Assembly: GCA_035623985.1 (NCBI GenBank)
Contig: DASPSJ010000067.1
Span: forward strand, 1-64,000
DNA length: 64,000 bases
Direction: 5' to 3'
Origin: DAHUYF01 sp035623985
Lineage (GTDB): Bacteria > Pseudomonadota > Alphaproteobacteria > ATCC43930 > CGMCC-115725
The notes beneath the pieces are model-generated. The model did not search any database. It worked only from the letters and a program-made list of their open reading frames with translations, and was not told the origin of the DNA. Position numbers and translations under genes: made by a program. The first letter of the stretch is position 1. Every line of letters starts with the position of its first letter. Shown piece after piece: positions 25,340 through 33,953 of the stretch.

Positions 25340-25822
25340 ATGTCGTTTCGGTCGGCCACATCTCTCGGCGCTCTGATCGGAATGGTTCTGGCTTTTATCA
25401 TCTTTGCGCTGGTCAGCGCGATCGACGCCGGGAAGACGTCATTTCCCGAACCCTATGCCCATCTCATCGCTTCTTTCCGTTATTTCGCGCCGTTCATGTT
25501 TTGGCCGGCCGGTTCTGATTTCCTGGACCGGGTATCCTACGAGGACATTCCGGTAGGGTCGCTCAGGTATCTTGGCTTGCTCTTATACGCGGTTTTGTGA
25601 AGCGGGGTCGTCTATTCGGTCATAGCCGCGGCTTTCTGGCTTTGCATGAAAGTGGCGAGAATCGGTGTTTTGATCCCGATCATCCTGATGCTCATGTTTT
25701 GGACGGTCCTGATATACCGGCAACGAGCAGTCCACGAATACGGCATGACCAAGATCGGGCTTCCCACGGGGAACAACTCGGGCAATGAGCCTTGGGGCCT
25801 GAGGGATCTCGTCATAGCATGA
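25340..25822 (+). pseudogene. Paralogous multi-pass membrane protein, interrupted by an in-frame TGA
   Basis: From ATG 25340 the protein (86 residues to the TGA at 25598-25600) matches the products at 26948 and 28759: LGALIGMVLAFIIFALVSAI, FMFWPAGSDF, then LLLYAVL. The frame continues past the stop with SGVVYSVIAAAFWLCMKVARIGVLIP and FWTVLIYR. This aligns with WNGVVYSVFAAAIW... in the 28759 protein. The TGA thus replaces the TGG (Trp) codon of its paralog. After the homologous end (~25720) it runs on to a TGA at 25820-25822 inside the next cassette leader. Either a recent nonsense pseudogene or readthrough; the former is simpler. Confidence 0.75.
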
Positions 25823-26360
25823 ATGCATCTGATCCAACGCGGTCGCGTCGCGACAATGAGCGATGCTCCGGCGGGCGCGCCGCCTGCTGTTCTCGCGCGA
25901 CCTGAAGGAGGTCCGATGCCTGCTGCCTTTACCTTGCGCACGCCTCTCGGCGGCTTCGAGCGCGAGCCCCGCGGCTACGACGATCTGCGCCGGCTCGCCC
26001 TCCGTTATGCTAAAGACGAGCTTGCCGGCCGAACGCTGTGCAACCACGCGACCCAGCTTGCCATAACGCTGTCGCCCGCGGCGCTGGCGGCGGCGACGCG
26101 GCCGGGCGCGCCCTCGGCGTTGCTCTGGGCGATCCCCGACCTTCCGGCGCTGCTGTCGCACGCCCTTTATGTCCGCACCGTCGCCGATCCCCGCCGCCGC
26201 CCCGACATCCGGCGCGTGCATCTGCTTGCCGCGCGCGCCGAGATCGCCGGCCGGCCGGCGGAGCTGCTCTTCGCCGTGCGCGAGACCTTCGGCGGCCAGT
26301 GCTTCCTCGACCGCGTCAGCGAGAGGGGCACGTCAGCGCGCGGTCGGCAGGATGGCGGCG
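25782..26360 (+). repeat. Cassette repeat copy 3 (leader plus head-coding sequence)
   Basis: The third copy. It starts GGCAATGAGCCTTGGGGCCT, a left end shared with copy 4, and the leader contains the same TGAGGGATCTCGTCATAGCA and GAAGGAGG sites. The homology ends soon after the head codons, at the GGCAGGATGGCGG linker codons. The left boundary falls directly in the readthrough portion of the interrupted membrane gene, so the cassette probably landed at or defined its 3' end. Confidence 0.85.
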
Positions 26361-26917
26361 AGGTCCAAGATGACGCCGGCACCAACTCGACGACGGATGC
26401 CGGCGATCAGAACTTAACCTCTCCGCAGCCTGTGCCAAACCATCCTGCTGCCGAAAGCGATACCGACTCCGACGGCCGAACATTGAACCCGAAACGCGTG
26501 CGAGTAACAGTGAATAATTTTTACGATGAAGCTCTCGGATTCGGTCATGTCGGGCTCGCCGTCGGGGACAGTCCCAGCCTAGGCTTTTACCCAGCCGACG
26601 AGTCGATACTAAGATATCCGGCGGAACTGCGGGGCAACCTCCTGCCTGGTATCGTAAAACAGGATGATATGTCTCAGCCTCACTATTCCGTCGAGTTGGA
26701 CGTGACTCCTGATGAAGCCAGAAAAATTTCGAACTACATCAGAGATCGCGCGGAATATCCTGGACCATATGAGCTATATTTGCGTCAGTGCACTGATTTT
26801 GTCCGTTCCGCACTCGCCGCGGGTGGCTTGAAAACCAATGGAGACCCTCGACCCAATCACTGGTTCCAAGGTATGTTCAGCGACCAGTACAATAAGGGAA
26901 ACGTGCCGCAAGACTGA
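25916..26917 (+). CDS. Cassette protein 3: shared head plus permuted papain-like (NlpC/P60/LRAT-type) tail
   Basis: A 333-residue protein without signal peptide. The shared head spans residues 1-138, with a linker (~140-190). The tail reads VNNFYDEALGFGHVGLAVGD and later YELYLRQCTDFVRSALAAGG. His in GHVGLAV precedes Cys in QCTDFV. This circularly permuted order, with a Cys motif resembling NCxxFV of LRAT-like proteins, suggests a cysteine peptidase/amidase-like fold that could cut peptidoglycan peptides or amides. ATG 25916 follows GAAGGAGG. A small membrane-protein gene follows 30 bases downstream and is a candidate partner. Confidence 0.72.
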   Translation: MPAAFTLRTPLGGFEREPRGYDDLRRLALRYAKDELAGRTLCNHATQLAITLSPAALAAATRPGAPSALLWAIPDLPALLSHALYVRTVADPRRRPDIRRVHLLAARAEIAGRPAELLFAVRETFGGQCFLDRVSERGTSARGRQDGGEVQDDAGTNSTTDAGDQNLTSPQPVPNHPAAESDTDSDGRTLNPKRVRVTVNNFYDEALGFGHVGLAVGDSPSLGFYPADESILRYPAELRGNLLPGIVKQDDMSQPHYSVELDVTPDEARKISNYIRDRAEYPGPYELYLRQCTDFVRSALAAGGLKTNGDPRPNHWFQGMFSDQYNKGNVPQD

Positions 26918-26947
26918 CGCCCTATTATGCATCGGAGCAGCACCTTC

Positions 26948-27334
26948 ATGTCGACGTCTCGTGCCGCTTTTCTCGGCGCCCTGGCTGGAACGATCTCAGC
27001 GCTCCTCATCTATGGGATGGTCGTCGCGATGGAGGCGCTGAAATCGTTCTTCCCGATAACCTATGTGTACTATCACGATGAGATAGAGTTCCGGCTGATC
27101 TTCATGTTCTGGCCGCAAGGCTTTGGTTTCTTTGCGGGGACCTCGGAGAAGCATGTCCCGGTCCTGTCGTTCACCTATGTCGGCTTCCTCCTGCTGTGCA
27201 TCCTGCTGAACGCCGTGGGGTATTCGATGATCGCGGCGATTGGCCGGCGGTGCCTGGACGGGGCGAAAGCCGGCCTCGCGATCCTTGCCCTGTCGGTGCT
27301 TGCCTATTGGACGTTCGTGATCGTGATGCTGTGA
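26948..27334 (+). CDS. Small multi-pass membrane protein, cassette-partner family
   Basis: A 128-residue protein with three or four predicted membrane helices: LGALAGTISALLIYGMVVAM, FRLIFMFWPQGFGFF, VGFLLLCILLNAVGYSMI and LAILALSVLAYWTFVIVML. It is a clear paralog of the 28759 protein and of the interrupted 25340 gene, sharing the GALAG, FMFWP and LLL..L.N motifs. ATG 26948 is 30 bases after cassette protein 3. Inner-membrane partners of this kind can be immunity proteins. However, the same family follows two different tails, so it may instead be a general helper. Not recognised as a named family. Confidence 0.75.
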   Translation: MSTSRAAFLGALAGTISALLIYGMVVAMEALKSFFPITYVYYHDEIEFRLIFMFWPQGFGFFAGTSEKHVPVLSFTYVGFLLLCILLNAVGYSMIAAIGRRCLDGAKAGLAILALSVLAYWTFVIVML

Positions 27335-27506
27335 CATGGCATGTGCCGCCAAGAACAATCCTATAAAAACACGCGAGCCGCGCTTTGAAAGCCGGGCCGC
27401 ACCACCTGCGTGCTTGATCGCACCTCCCCTCTGAAAGAATCTCCAACGGCGAGCCGCTTTCGCCGGATGCTGCGTGCCACCGATGATTTTCCTGCGACTC
27501 TGCCGC

Positions 27507-28085
27507 GGCAATGAGCCTTGGAGCCTGAGGGATCTCGTCATAGCCTGAATGCGGATCCGGTCCGACGGTTCCGTCGTGACACGTTGCGATGCCTCCGGCG
27601 GGCGCGCCGCCGGCTGTTCTCGCGCTATTCAAAGGAAGGTTCGATGCCCGCTCCCTTCACCTTGCGCACGCCTCTGGGCGGCTTCGAGCGCGAGCCCCGC
27701 GGCTATGACGATCTGCGCCGGCTCGCCCTCCGCTATGCCAAAGACGAGCTTGCCGGCCGAACGCTGTGCAACCATGCGACCCAGCTTGCCATAACGCTGT
27801 CGCCCGCGGCGCTGGCGGCGGCGACGCGGCCGGGCGCGCCCTCGGCGCTGCTCTGGGCGATCCCCGACCTTCCGGCTTTGCTCTCGCATGCCCTTTATGT
27901 CCGCACCGTCGCCGATCCCCGCCGCCGCCCCGATATCCGGCGCGTGCATCTCCTCGCCGCCCGCGCCGAGATCGCCGGCCGCCCGGTCGAGTTGCTCTTC
28001 GCCGTGCGCGAGACCTTCGGCGGCCAGTGCTTCCTCGACCGTGTCAGCGAGCGGGGAGCGTCGACGCGAGGCCGGCAGGATGGCG
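27507..28085 (+). repeat. Cassette repeat copy 4 (leader plus head-coding sequence)
   Basis: The fourth copy, beginning GGCAATGAGCCTTGGAGCCT like copy 3. The leader is slightly more diverged in the middle (CGGATCCGGTCCGACGGTTC region) but regains full similarity before the ribosome-binding site and through the head codons to the GGCAGGATGGCGG linker. The divergent patch within an otherwise near-identical unit hints at mosaic recombination. Confidence 0.85.
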
Positions 28086-28709
28086 GCGAAACACCGGATG
28101 ATACCAGCGGCGCAGTGTCGGACAGCCCTGACTCAAGACTTGTCGCAGATGCCGGCGCGGCAGATTCAACGACGTCAGATGCGCCGGAGCCGAAGGCTAC
28201 CCCCGTTAATGCTGGCATTCAAACAGCACAAGGAAGGCTGATCGAGCCGCAATTCGACAAAGTCGATTCTTTCCTCCTTACGCCAGGAGGTGATGGCGCT
28301 ACTGGCCAGTTCCATCAGACCCTTCACTATGATCTGGACGCCGGCAGGTATTATCCAGGCGTAGTGATCTCCAACGAAGACGATAATTTCTGGGGTAACC
28401 TCGATCGAGCTCTTCATGGGATGTCGCGCAGCAATCCCGTACATGTCGAGCTTCAGATGACGGTTCAAACGCCGGACGGTACCCAGCAGGGCGGCCGTCA
28501 CCGGGCGCATACCCCAGCAGTATCAACGGCACATCCAGGGAGACCTTGCTGTCAACGGCTACGTCTATCTTCCGCTGGAAGAGATTGGCCCATTGCAAGG
28601 ACCGGCACATGTCGAAATCAAGGCGATCAACCACGAACCTTTTAATACGGCTGTCACGATCGGAGCCAGTCGGATGCGAGACAATGCGCCTGGCCAAAGC
28701 GGGCAATGA
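27644..28709 (+). pseudogene. Cassette protein 4: shared head plus unknown tail, frameshifted near its end
   Basis: From ATG 27644 the head (1-138) is intact. The tail then reads VDSFLLTPGGDGATGQFHQT ... HVELQMTVQTPDGTQQGG. Just after that, near 28495, the frame turns into Arg/Pro-rich nonsense ending at 28645. The +1 frame from 28500 instead gives TGRIPQQYQRHIQGDLAVNG, YVYLPLEEIGPLQGPAHVEI and onward to TGA 28707-28709, which looks like genuine protein. A one-base gain or two-base loss explains it. The tail family was not recognised. As sequenced, the C-terminal ~70 residues are lost. A base-calling error is possible. Confidence 0.7.
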
Positions 28710-28758
28710 AGCGTGATCCCGTGACCACATGTCTTAATTTCGGCTAGGACGGTTGCTT

Positions 28759-29130
28759 ATGTCACTGCCACGCGCCCTCCTCGTTGGTGCCCTGGCCGGG
28801 GTGATTTCGGCTTTCATCGTCTATGCCATAGAGGTATCGAGAACATTATTTGCGATACCCCATACCGATTCTATCGATCTGCTTTTTTTCCTGATACCGC
28901 TCATGTTTTGGCCGGCCGGCCATGATTTCTTTTTTGATGTATCGTATATGCATATTCCCATCATGTCGTTCGCTTACTTTGGTCTGCTACTTCGCGCAGT
29001 TTTATGGAACGGCGTTGTGTACTCCGTATTTGCAGCGGCCATCTGGACGTGCATGAGTATAGCGAAAGTCGGTCTTTTGATACCGGCGATGGGGCTGCTA
29101 GTCTATTGGATACATGTGATCTACCGGTGA
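28759..29130 (+). CDS. Small multi-pass membrane protein, cassette-partner family
   Basis: A 123-residue protein with about four membrane helices (LLVGALAGVISAFIVYAIEV, IPLMFWPAGHDFFF, SFAYFGLLLRAVLWNGVVYS and GLLIPAMGLLVYWIHVIYR). It is the intact paralog that shows Trp (AVLWNGVVY) where the 25340 gene has a stop. ATG 28759 lies 49 bases after the restored end of cassette gene 4, in the same orientation. Role as for the 26948 protein: an inner-membrane partner, immunity or helper. The coding sequence is notably AT-richer than the head modules. Confidence 0.75.
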   Translation: MSLPRALLVGALAGVISAFIVYAIEVSRTLFAIPHTDSIDLLFFLIPLMFWPAGHDFFFDVSYMHIPIMSFAYFGLLLRAVLWNGVVYSVFAAAIWTCMSIAKVGLLIPAMGLLVYWIHVIYR

Positions 29131-29395
29131 TAGACGAGTGGAACCAGGGGCGGCGACGAACCGCCGGCGCCAAGCATTGCGTGCCGCATCGCACATTTGG
29201 GCGTCACTGCCGATGGGTCCCAATTTGCCCAACCGCTATTCGGAACAACCTTATAAATCCTACGATCGAGTCCGCTCGATCTTTGAACTCAACCGGTCAC
29301 CGTAGTGGCAGCGATCGAAAAAAAGAGGGAGGACCAGCCGGGAATTCATAGCCGGTGACCGACGCCACAACGGTCGCAGCATCCGTCCGTGGCGC

Positions 29396-29833
29396 CTATT
29401 TTCGGCATAGTAAATTGGCACAGTCGACGGTCGCATGGACGTTCGGCAGCTCCAATTCCTCGCCGGACGTACAGACTGTCAATCGATTGCCGGCTTTGTC
29501 GACGAAATTGAAAGAGCACGCAGCGCTGCCGGTGGGTGCACATTCGTCAACCTCCTTGTAGCCCCGCAACCAGAAAATCGCGGCATTGTCGAATTCTTCT
29601 TCATAGTCCCTCTTGGTGCCGTCAGCCAACCTGGTCACTCGGGGCCGCCAGCCGGCAGCAAGTATTTTCTTGCGAGCAGCGTCATAGGTCAGGCCCCGGA
29701 TTTCAGGAACAGCAGCGTGCTTTGCGCCGGCAGCGCAGACGCCGAAAGCGGTCTCCTCCGATTCGGCCGACCATGAGACCCCTGGAGATGCGGCATAGCA
29801 CAGGACGAGGATGCCTATGCAAAGCCGTGTCAT
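29396..29833 (-). CDS. Exported Cys-rich protein with PASTA-like segment
   Basis: A 145-residue protein with a signal peptide (MTRLCIGILVLCYAASPGVS, cleavage near WSA). The mature part holds VPEIRGLTYDAARKKILAAGW, which matches the start of PASTA domains (VPdvvGlt..eA...L..aG). It has about six cysteines in the remainder, likely disulfide-linked. ATG 29833 was chosen because it gives a clean signal peptide. It closes the accessory array on the opposite strand. PASTA-type segments bind peptidoglycan in other proteins, which fits the cell-wall theme of the neighbours. Function otherwise unknown. Confidence 0.65.
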   Translation of the reverse strand: MTRLCIGILVLCYAASPGVSWSAESEETAFGVCAAGAKHAAVPEIRGLTYDAARKKILAAGWRPRVTRLADGTKRDYEEEFDNAAIFWLRGYKEVDECAPTGSAACSFNFVDKAGNRLTVCTSGEELELPNVHATVDCANLLCRK

Positions 29834-30068
29834 TGTCCTGGATAGTCTGGTCACCGAACGCTCCCCAAGCGGCACGACCGATCCTTGTCACCAAGCCAAG
29901 CGGTAGGCGAATGCTCCATTCTTGATAGCTGAGATGCGTCAAGGCATCGAGACGGTCAAGCCTCCATCGTATGAACGGGGGAAAAGCTTGCGATTCTTGT
30001 CCTACGACGTTTCGAAAGCCGGGCCGATCCACGCCAGGGGATTGCGCCGCCCAGCGCCTTCCCCGATC

Positions 30069-30114
30069 ATATATTACAGAAATCTGCTGCAACATCGCTT
30101 TTTCTGTGATATAT
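30069..30114 (+). promoter_or_regulatory. Inverted repeat upstream of paaA, candidate PaaX operator
   Basis: ATATATTACAGAAA (30069-30082) and TTTCTGTGATATAT (30101-30114) are inverted repeats matching at 13 of 14 positions around an 18-base spacer. The right arm ends 8 bases before the paaA start codon, so a bound protein would block the promoter or initiation. PaaX-type repressors bind long inverted repeats in paa promoters, and paaX is in this window. The repeat is seen; the regulator is inferred. Confidence 0.65.
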
Positions 30115-30122
30115 AAACCGCC

Positions 30123-31105
<983 letters not shown>

Positions 31106-31109
<4 letters not shown>

Positions 31110-31393
31110 GCGAGGCGCCCATGCCGCTTTGGGAAGTCTTCATCCGCTCGCGCAACGGGCTTGCGCACAAGCATGTCGGCAGCGTGCATGCGGCCGATGC
31201 GGCGATGGCGCTGCAGGCGGCGCGCGACGTCTATACAAGGCGCGGCGAGGGCCTCTCGCTCTGGGTCGTGCCGTCATCGGCGATCACCGCCTCCGACCCG
31301 GCCGAGAAGGACATGATGTTCGAGCCGACGGCCTCCAAGATCTACCGCCACCCCACCTTCTATAAAGTGCCCGACGACGTCGGGAACATGTGA
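31106..31393 (+). CDS. paaB: 1,2-phenylacetyl-CoA epoxidase subunit B
   Basis: A 95-residue small subunit (PLWEVFIRSRNGLAHKHVGS then VHAADAAMALQAARDVYTRR, LWVVPS, KIYRHPTFY) typical of PaaB. It bridges the PaaA-PaaC heterodimers in the oxygenase complex. The start ATG overlaps the paaA stop (ATGA), and its own stop overlaps paaC, showing tight translational coupling. Length matches the family. Confidence 0.95.
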
Positions 31394-32154
31394 GCGGGAA
31401 CGCCGTGGCGCCGCTCTTCGATTACACGCTTCGCCTGGCCGATAGCGCGCTGATCCTCGGCCATCGCCTGTCGGAATGGCTCGGCCACGCGCCTCTGTTG
31501 GAGGAGGATCTGGCGCTCGGCAACATCGCGCTCGACCTCATTGGCGAGGCGCGCGCGCTCTATGCCTATGCCGGCACGGTCGAGGGCCAGGGACGCGATG
31601 AGGACGCGCTCGCCTATAAGCGCGATGCCGGCCAGTTCCGCAACCTGCTGCTCGTCGAGCAGCCCAACGGCGATTTCGCCGTCACCATCACCCGCCAGCT
31701 CCTCTACTCCGCCTTCGCGCACCCTTTCTGGCGCGCGCTCGCGCAATCGCGCGATGCGACGCTCGCCGCCATCGCCGCCAAGGCGGAGAAGGAATCGGCC
31801 TATCACCTGCGCCATGCCGGCGAGTGGCTGATCCGGCTCGGCGACGGCACCGCGGAGAGCCACGGCCGCGCGCAGCGGGCGCTCGACGCGCTCTGGCCTT
31901 ATGCCGGCGAGCTGTTCGAGACCGACGCGGTCGAGGCGGCGCTCATCGCTGAAGGCATCGCCGTCGACCCTGCCGCGCTGCGGCCGGACTGGGAAAGGAC
32001 CGTGCAGGCGATCCTCGCCGAGGCGACGCTTGCCGCGCCCGCCGGCACTTGGATGCAGAGCGGCGGCCGCAGCGGCCGGCATTCCGAGCATCTGGGCCAT
32101 CTCCTGGCGTCGATGCAGTTCCTGCAGCGCGCCTATCCCGGGGCAAGCTGGTGA
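31390..32154 (+). CDS. paaC: 1,2-phenylacetyl-CoA epoxidase subunit C
   Basis: A 254-residue structural subunit of the oxygenase. It shares the ferritin-like fold of PaaA but lacks a functional diiron site. Typical stretches are RLADSALILGHRLSEWLGHA, EEDLALGNIALDLIGEARAL and ESAYHLRHAGEWLIRLGDGT. The start is the GTG at 31390 overlapping the paaB stop (GTGA). The C-terminal region ends LLASMQFLQRAYPGASW, as in other PaaC proteins. Overlaps paaD by four bases. Confidence 0.95.
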   Translation: MSGNAVAPLFDYTLRLADSALILGHRLSEWLGHAPLLEEDLALGNIALDLIGEARALYAYAGTVEGQGRDEDALAYKRDAGQFRNLLLVEQPNGDFAVTITRQLLYSAFAHPFWRALAQSRDATLAAIAAKAEKESAYHLRHAGEWLIRLGDGTAESHGRAQRALDALWPYAGELFETDAVEAALIAEGIAVDPAALRPDWERTVQAILAEATLAAPAGTWMQSGGRSGRHSEHLGHLLASMQFLQRAYPGASW

Positions 32155-32636
32155 GCGCCGGACTGCGCGAGCGCGCGCTGGCGGCGGCCTCGGATGTGGT
32201 CGATCCCGAGATCCCCGCGCTCACCATCGCCGATCTCGGCGTGTTGCGCGCGGTGCGGCTCGCCGGCGACACGGTCGAGATCGAGATCACCCCCACCTAT
32301 TCCGGCTGCCCGGCAATGCGCGTCATCGAGACCGAGATCGAGGCCGCCTTGCGCGCCGCCGGCATCGACAAGTTCCGCATCGCCACCGTATTGTCGCCGG
32401 CCTGGACGACGGACTGGCTCTCCGAGGAAGGACGGCGCAAGCTCGCCGAATATGGCATCGCGCCGCCCGCCGGCCAGGCCTCGCGCCGGGCGCTTTTCGG
32501 CGCCGAGACGGTCTCCTGCCCGCGCTGCGGCTCGGCCGAGACCGAGCGGATTTCCGAATTCGGCTCGACCGCCTGCAAGGCGCTTTATCGCTGCAAACGC
32601 TGCGCCGAGCCTTTCGACTATTTCAAATGTCACTAG
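32151..32636 (+). CDS. paaD: Phenylacetate pathway protein PaaD (MIP18/DUF59 family)
   Basis: A 161-residue protein. The N-terminal MIP18-like domain includes VVDPEIPALTIADLGVLRAV and TYSGCPAMRVIE. A C-terminal zinc-ribbon-like part has CPRCGS and CKRCAEPFDYFKC. PaaD is thought to help assemble the iron-sulfur or diiron centres of the epoxidase. The start is the GTG at 32151, overlapping the paaC stop; the longer open frame upstream is only the shadow of paaC. Overlaps paaE by ten bases. Confidence 0.93.
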   Translation: MSAGLRERALAAASDVVDPEIPALTIADLGVLRAVRLAGDTVEIEITPTYSGCPAMRVIETEIEAALRAAGIDKFRIATVLSPAWTTDWLSEEGRRKLAEYGIAPPAGQASRRALFGAETVSCPRCGSAETERISEFGSTACKALYRCKRCAEPFDYFKCH

Positions 32637-33715
32637 GCGCGCCGCAATTCCATACGCTCGCCATTGCCGATGTACGGCGCGAGACGCCGGACTCGGTATC
32701 GCTCGCCTTCATCGTCCCCGAGGCGCTCGGCGAGGCCTATCGCTTCGCGCCGGGCCAGCACGTCACGCTGAAGCGCGTGATCGGCGGCGAAGAAGTGCGG
32801 CGTTCCTATTCCATCTGCTCCGGCCTCGACGAGGGCGAGCTGCGCGTCGCGATCAAGAAGCAGCCGGGCGGCGTCTTCTCCTGCTTCGCGCAGGAAGGAC
32901 TGAAGCCCGGCGATGCGATCGAGGTCATGACCCCCGCCGGGCATTTCACCGCGCCGCTCGACCCTGCCGCCCGTCGGACCTATCTCGGCATCGCCGCCGG
33001 CTCCGGCATCACGCCGCTGCTGTCGATCCTCAAGACGGTGCTGGCGCGCGAGCCCAAAAGCCGCTTCTTCCTGCTCTACGGCAACCGCACGACGCAGAGC
33101 ATCATGTTCCGCGCCGCGCTGGAGGAGCTGAAGGACCGCTTCCTCGACCGGTTCTCGCTCACCCACGTGCTGAGCCGCGAGGCGCAGGACGTGCCGGCGC
33201 TGAGCGGGCGCATCGACGCCGAGAAGATCGCGCTCTTCCTGCGCGGCATCGGCCCCGCCGCGGCGATCGATCACGCCTTCATCTGTGGGCCGCCTTCGTT
33301 GCTCGATGCCGCCGAGCGCGCGTTGCTGGCGCAGGGGCTGGAGCGCCGGCGCCTTCATCTCGAGCGTTTCACCGTCGATGGCGCGCCGCCGCCACGGCGC
33401 GCGGCGCCGGAAGCCGCCGCCGCGCCGCGCAGCATCGTTGCTGAGGTGGAGGCGGTGCTCGACGGCATCCGCCACCGCTTTCCCGTCGCCGCCGAGGAGA
33501 CGGTGATCGAGGCCGCGCTCGCCGCCGGGCTGGAGCTGCCCTATTCCTGCCGCGGCGGCATGTGCTGCACCTGCCGCGCCCGGCTCGTCTCCGGCAAGGT
33601 CGAGATGGAGCGCAACTATTCGCTCGAGCCCTGGGAGCTGGAGGCCGGCTACGTCCTCACCTGCCAGTCGCGGCCCAAGACCGCGACGCTCGTCCTCGAC
33701 TACGACCAGGTGTGA
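32627..33715 (+). CDS. paaE: 1,2-phenylacetyl-CoA epoxidase reductase subunit E
   Basis: A 362-residue reductase that passes electrons from NADPH to PaaA. Domains in order: FAD-binding (RRSYSICSG near residue 60), NAD(P)-binding (GIAAGSGITPLLSIL near 122, FICGPPSLLDA near 220), and a C-terminal plant-type [2Fe-2S] ferredoxin with PYSCRGGMCCTCRARLVSG and a last Cys in VLTCQS. ATG 32627 lies within the end of paaD. It is the last gene of the epoxidase operon; paaK and the beta-oxidation genes are not in the window. Confidence 0.95.
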   Translation: MSLGAPQFHTLAIADVRRETPDSVSLAFIVPEALGEAYRFAPGQHVTLKRVIGGEEVRRSYSICSGLDEGELRVAIKKQPGGVFSCFAQEGLKPGDAIEVMTPAGHFTAPLDPAARRTYLGIAAGSGITPLLSILKTVLAREPKSRFFLLYGNRTTQSIMFRAALEELKDRFLDRFSLTHVLSREAQDVPALSGRIDAEKIALFLRGIGPAAAIDHAFICGPPSLLDAAERALLAQGLERRRLHLERFTVDGAPPPRRAAPEAAAAPRSIVAEVEAVLDGIRHRFPVAAEETVIEAALAAGLELPYSCRGGMCCTCRARLVSGKVEMERNYSLEPWELEAGYVLTCQSRPKTATLVLDYDQV

Positions 33716-33953
33716 TCAAGACGCGACGGTGAGGCGCCGGCCCGGCTGCCGCGCTAATCCCGCGACGTCGCGATCTATCTGGGGCACATCGCGGCGCAGC
33801 ATCTCGACGTCGCCTCCTCCCTCGCGCGCATTTCGGTCCGCCGGCCGGGCTTTACGGATTGCGAGCGACGCCCGCGCCGAATTAGACCGGCCAATCCCCG
33901 GCGGCTAGACTGTTGGAGACCAAACCACGGAGCCCTTCAGGAGCGCCGCCCTC

